Shown here piece by piece: positions 60,488 through 64,000 of a stretch of DNA of 64,000 bases. This stretch comes from CAHJXF01 sp038254545 (GTDB taxonomy: Bacteria > Pseudomonadota > Gammaproteobacteria > Burkholderiales > Burkholderiaceae_D). The DNA is taken from assembly GCA_038254545.1 (NCBI GenBank), contig JBBSGB010000001.1:109180-173179 (forward strand). Direction: 5' to 3'. Numbering within the stretch: the stretch's first letter is position 1; each line of letters opens with the position of its first letter. The notes below the pieces were generated by a model. The model saw nothing but the letters and a program-made list of their open reading frames with translations. It was not told the origin of the DNA and did not search any database. Made by a program: the position numbers and the translations under genes.

Positions 60488-62305
60488 ATGACTCGCCTCT
60501 CGGCAACCGTCTTCATCCTGCTCGCGGCCTTGTGCACATCGCCCCTCGCTCGCGCGGCAGATGCGCCACTTCCCAACGCCGGCGTGTTGCGCTACGCATT
60601 CCAGGTTGCCGAGAGTGGCTTCGATCCGGTGCAGATCTCGGACCTCTATTCCACGTTCGTCATCTCGAACATCTTCGACACGCCCCTCACATACGACTAT
60701 CTGGCTCGTCCGTCGAAGCCGATTCCCAACACCGCCGAATCGCTGCCCGAGATATCGCCCGATGGCTTGACGTGGACGCTGCGCATCAAGAAGGGCGTCA
60801 CCTTCACCGACGACCCGGCATTCAAGGGGCATCCGCGCGAACTGGTCGCGGCCGACTACGTGTACAGCATCAAGCGCGTCTACGACCCCAAGTGGAAGTC
60901 GCCGAACTACTCGGTGATCGAGGGCTTTATCGTCGGCATGGACGCGCTTCGCGCGAAGGCCTTGAAGACCGGCGAGTTCGACTACGACGTCGAAGTCGAA
61001 GGCTTGCGTACGCTCGATCGCTACACGCTGCAGATCAAGCTCGTCAAACCGAATTACAACCTCATTCATCTGCTCACTTATTGCCAGATCAGTTGCGCGG
61101 TCGCACGCGAGATCGTCGAGTCGGCTCCCGACAAGATGATGGAGCATCCGATCGGCACCGGTCCCTACATGCTCTCCGAATGGAGACGCTCGTCGAATAT
61201 CGTGCTGGTCGCGAACCCCGGCTATCGCGACGTGCGCTTCGAAGCGACCCCTCCAGCGGACGATCAAGTCGCGCAACAGATCTACGCGAGACTGAAGGGC
61301 CGCAAGCTGCCGATGACGCCGCGCGTCGAAGTCAGCATCATCGAGGAGCAGCAACCGCGATGGCTCGCGTTTCTCAACAACGAGCAGGACATGCTCGAAC
61401 GCCTCGCCGCCGAATTTGCGAACGTGGCGATTCCCAACAGCAAGCTCGCCCCCAACCTCGCCAAGCGCGGCATCACGATGGACCGCAATCTTGGCGTCGA
61501 ACTCACTTTCACCTACTACCAGATGGAGAATCCGGTGGTCGGGGGGTACACGCCCGAGAAGGTGGCCCTGCGTCGCGCGATCAACCTCGGGTACAGCACC
61601 GAAGAAGAGATTCGCATCGTTCGTCGCAATCAGGCGATTCCCGCACAGTCACCGGTCGGTCCGGGCATTGGGGGCTACGACCCGAATTTTCGAAGCATGG
61701 GTAACGAATACGATCCGGCCAAAGCGCGCGCCCTGCTCGACATGTTCGGCTATGTCGATCGCGATGGGGACGGCTATCGTGAATTGCCCGATGGCCAGCC
61801 GCTTGTCTTCGAGCGGGCATCGACCCCGACCCAACTCGACAAGCAATTCGACGAATTGTGGAAGAAGAACATGGACGCGATCGGGATCCGCTTTGTCGCC
61901 AAGAAGGCACAATGGCCCGAACTGTTGAAGCAATCCAAGGCCGGACAATTGATGAGCTGGGGTCTTGCCTGGAGCTCGGCGATTCCCGATGCCGAAGGTT
62001 TCGAGACGATTCTCTACGGGCCGAGCAGCGGCCAATCGAATCACTCGCGCTTCAACCTGCCTGAATGGAACCGGCTGTTCGAGGCGTCGCAGAAGTTGCG
62101 GGACGGGCCTGAACGCGACGCGCTCTACATGAAGATGAACAAACTCTTTCTCGCCTACGCGCCGTGGAAGCTCGGCGTCTATCGCATCATCACCGACCTG
62201 ATGCAGCCCTGGGTGTATGGCTATCACAGGCACCCGGTGCTGCGCGGCTGGTGGCAATACATCGAAGTCGATGGCGATGCGCAACGAAAGGCAATCGCGC
62301 GCTAG
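60488..62305 (+). CDS. Extracellular solute-binding protein, family 5 (oligopeptide type)
   Basis: Periplasmic binding protein of 605 residues with a signal peptide ending LARAADA. SBP family 5 landmarks are present (PEISPDGLTWTLRIKKGVTFTDD, LVAADYVYSIKRV, HPIGTGPYMLSEW, VALRRAINLGYSTEEEIRI). It resembles YejA-type receptors for the divergent permease and ATPase genes. Ligand is likely a peptide or related compound, not shown by sequence. The frame upstream of 60488 covers the promoter region and is not used. Confidence 0.93.
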   Translation: MTRLSATVFILLAALCTSPLARAADAPLPNAGVLRYAFQVAESGFDPVQISDLYSTFVISNIFDTPLTYDYLARPSKPIPNTAESLPEISPDGLTWTLRIKKGVTFTDDPAFKGHPRELVAADYVYSIKRVYDPKWKSPNYSVIEGFIVGMDALRAKALKTGEFDYDVEVEGLRTLDRYTLQIKLVKPNYNLIHLLTYCQISCAVAREIVESAPDKMMEHPIGTGPYMLSEWRRSSNIVLVANPGYRDVRFEATPPADDQVAQQIYARLKGRKLPMTPRVEVSIIEEQQPRWLAFLNNEQDMLERLAAEFANVAIPNSKLAPNLAKRGITMDRNLGVELTFTYYQMENPVVGGYTPEKVALRRAINLGYSTEEEIRIVRRNQAIPAQSPVGPGIGGYDPNFRSMGNEYDPAKARALLDMFGYVDRDGDGYRELPDGQPLVFERASTPTQLDKQFDELWKKNMDAIGIRFVAKKAQWPELLKQSKAGQLMSWGLAWSSAIPDAEGFETILYGPSSGQSNHSRFNLPEWNRLFEASQKLRDGPERDALYMKMNKLFLAYAPWKLGVYRIITDLMQPWVYGYHRHPVLRGWWQYIEVDGDAQRKAIAR

Positions 62306-62467
62306 TCGATTAACCACACATCCGGTCCTGCGGGGTTGACAGCGGGTGCATGAAGTCGGACATTTCCTACAGTCGATCGTTGTATGCTCCGATTGGTATC
62401 GCCGGACTTACAAGGACAATCGCGTCAGTCTTCAAGCAATCCCACCATCCGTCGACGGAAGCGCCCC

Positions 62468-63556
62468 ATGAACAAGAAAATTTGCATCGCCTCGGCACTC
62501 GCAGCGGCCGGCACCCTCGGCGCCACACCCGGTGGCGTCGCGCACGCCCAGGAGTTGAAGTACAACCCCTCCGTGTACGTCGTGCCCCAAGTCGAGTACT
62601 TCAACCCCGACAACCGCTTCGGCACCGAGAAGAAGGGTCCGGGCGTCGGCTTGAAGTTCGGCAAGGCCATCAACCAGTGGTTCGATGTCCAAGTTGGGAT
62701 CAACTATGCACGGGTCGATGGCAATGCGTCGGGATCCGCCCCGGCCAATCAGTTCTTGGCGAGCGGTTCGCATGTGCGCTACCAACAATCGACGATCGGC
62801 ATCGACGGCCTGTACATGCTTTCACGCGACCGCTTACGTCCGTTCCTTATGCTGGGCATTGGCGCCGAGAATGACCGCCGCAACGTCCCCAATCGTCAGA
62901 ACTCGCGAACGTCGCCTTATGCGCAAGCTGGAGCGGGGATCCAGTACGTCATCTCTGATCAGTGGGCTACGCAGATCGACTTTCGTCGCGTGGTCGGCTT
63001 CCAGCGCAGTGATGTATTCGGCTTCAAGCGTGACGAAAACAATTATGTCGACCTTGGTCTGACCTACTTCTTCGACAAGACGCCCAGAGCGGCGCCGCGA
63101 CTCGCGCAGGCCGCACCACCTCCGCCTCCGCCGCCCGCGCCACCGCCCCCGCCTCCCGCACCCCCGCCGCCGCGCTTCGAGAAGCAGACGATGTCGGCGA
63201 CCGAACTGTTCGCGTTCGATAGCGCGGTGGTACGCCAGCCGCAGCCCAAGCTCGACGAGATCGCGAACGTCTTGAAGCAGAACGCGCAGGTGGCCAACGT
63301 CCGCATCACCGGCTATACCGATCGCATCGGCTCCGACAAGTACAACCTCAAGCTTTCGCAACGGCGTGCCGATGCCGTGAAGGCGTATCTGGTCGGCCAC
63401 GGTGTCGAAGGCTCGCGTCTGACGACGGCGGGCAAGGGCAAGGCCGATCCGGTGGTTCAGTGCAGTGAGAAGAATCGTCCCGCGCTGATCAAGTGCCTCG
63501 AGCCGAATCGTCGGGTCGAGGTCGAAGACATCACTGTCGAGAAGCGCGTGCAGTAG
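62468..63556 (+). CDS. OmpA-family outer-membrane protein
   Basis: A 362-residue protein. Signal peptide (ending GVAHA), an N-terminal eight-strand-type barrel (about 28-208, VYVVPQVEYFNPDNRFG to YVDLGLTYFF), a Pro-only linker (PPPPPPPAPPPP, about 220-245), and a C-terminal OmpA/MotB peptidoglycan-binding domain (FDSAVVRQPQPKLDEIA, ITGYTDRIGSDKYNLKLSQRRA, and the end NRRVEVE). The ATG at 62468 gives the clean signal peptide. It should anchor the outer membrane to the wall. It is followed at once by a hairpin repeat. Confidence 0.94.
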   Translation: MNKKICIASALAAAGTLGATPGGVAHAQELKYNPSVYVVPQVEYFNPDNRFGTEKKGPGVGLKFGKAINQWFDVQVGINYARVDGNASGSAPANQFLASGSHVRYQQSTIGIDGLYMLSRDRLRPFLMLGIGAENDRRNVPNRQNSRTSPYAQAGAGIQYVISDQWATQIDFRRVVGFQRSDVFGFKRDENNYVDLGLTYFFDKTPRAAPRLAQAAPPPPPPPAPPPPPPAPPPPRFEKQTMSATELFAFDSAVVRQPQPKLDEIANVLKQNAQVANVRITGYTDRIGSDKYNLKLSQRRADAVKAYLVGHGVEGSRLTTAGKGKADPVVQCSEKNRPALIKCLEPNRRVEVEDITVEKRVQ

Positions 63557-64000
63557 TTTGCTTCGCGGAGTCACTTTCTTTGCTTCGCCAAAGAAAGTAA
63601 CCAAAGAAAGGCGACACCCGCGAGGCTGCCCTGTGACTGACAACGTCAGTCACAGGGTCCCCGATTCGCGCAGGGCTCAGGCGGCGGGCCGAGAACTCGC
63701 TGCGCTCAAACACTCATCGCTCAACACCCCCGCCTGAACCCGGCGCGAATCGGCAGCCTCACAAGGGGGACAACGTCAAAGGCCTCGCTGCGCTTCGAAG
63801 CTTGGTCTGGGTTCTGCCGTTGCTGTGGCTTCTGCTTTTGCTTTTGATCTTTCTTTACCCTTGTGATGCTGCCGAGGCGAGCGGGCTGGGGGCGGGGCCT
63901 TTGAGCGACGAGTGTTTGAGCGCAGCGAGTTCTCGGCGCACCGCCCCCAGACCGCTCGACTCGGGAACCCTGCGACTGACTGCGTCAGTCACAGGGCAGC
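63557..64000. repeat. Composite non-coding block with nested inverted repeats
   Basis: No supportable gene. Outer arms are GCTGCCCTGTGACTGAC (63625-63641) and its exact complement (63984-64000), reaching the window end. Inner arms are 63688-63724 and 63901-63937, 37 bases with one mismatch (28 in a row exact). Two smaller hairpins are CCCTGTGACTGAC-AAC-GTCAGTCACAGGG (63629-63657) and an imperfect copy at 63967-63995. Between the inner arms are 176 bases without a coding signal. It looks like a repeat family or a miniature mobile element, cut by the edge. Confidence 0.75.
63574..63597 (+). terminator. Hairpin after the OmpA-family gene
   Basis: CTTTCTTTG-CTTCGC-CAAAGAAAG: a perfect 9 bp stem starting 18 bases after the stop. 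Similar stems recur downstream of genes in beta- and gammaproteobacterial genomes; it may terminate or protect the transcript. Confidence 0.6.

Noticed and set aside
63557..64000. CRISPR array or insertion sequence
   Set aside because: No regularly spaced repeats and no transposase frame; the structure is palindromic.

Overview
The window is about 64 kb of high-GC chromosomal DNA from a betaproteobacterium, most likely in or near Burkholderiales. The evidence is gene order and family content: purD-hemF-nadD-rsfS-rlmH-maf-rng, ilvI-ilvH-ilvC-pssA-leuA, rpsF-priB-rpsR-rplI-dnaB, and a sigma factor followed by DUF3619, DUF3106 and RDD genes. I see no rRNA, tRNA, CRISPR array, transposase or prophage. 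Genus cannot be named from the sequence alone.

Layout. 2-12126: pepN (5' end outside the window), PPi-dependent phosphofructokinase, a small secreted protein, an MFS exporter, a quinone oxidoreductase, dadA, a FecR/DUF6600 envelope protein with long low-complexity tails, and a HerA-like ATPase. 12216-27050: yebC, the purD to rng block, sppA, a HAD phosphatase, rluC, a ~0.7 kb divergent spacer and rne, then a prolyl-4-hydroxylase-like oxygenase overlapping moaA. 28418-32663: a TonB energy module in the order exbD-tonB-receptor-exbB.

33013-41589 is the accessory locus of most interest. It holds a sigma-54 activator resembling VpsR, a textbook -24/-12 promoter, a 605-residue Gly/Ala/Asn/Thr-rich secreted protein, an intergenic stem-loop, a 126-residue secreted protein, a periplasmic C39 cysteine peptidase, an 820-residue disordered secreted protein, and (opposite strand) an outer-membrane beta-barrel with an N-terminal coiled coil. 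The layout resembles the Pseudomonas Fap functional-amyloid system (C39 peptidase FapD plus coiled-coil barrel FapF), but the fibre-type protein is very different. Three of the proteins carry a double-glycine-type motif of the kind cut by C39 peptidases, and the three predicted exported proteins end in related Q-N...N-V/I-N segments. My reading is a fibre or matrix secretion system with proteolytic maturation, switched on by sigma-54.

41847-64000: an orphan TAXI-family binding protein, dnaB, the S6-PriB-S18-L9 operon with clear promoter and terminator, leuA preceded by what looks like a complete leucine attenuator, pssA, ilvC, ilvH, ilvI, a divergent sigma-factor operon with four-base overlaps, a lipase, an oligopeptide-type ABC importer, an OmpA-family protein, and a terminal non-coding block with nested inverted repeats that runs off the window.
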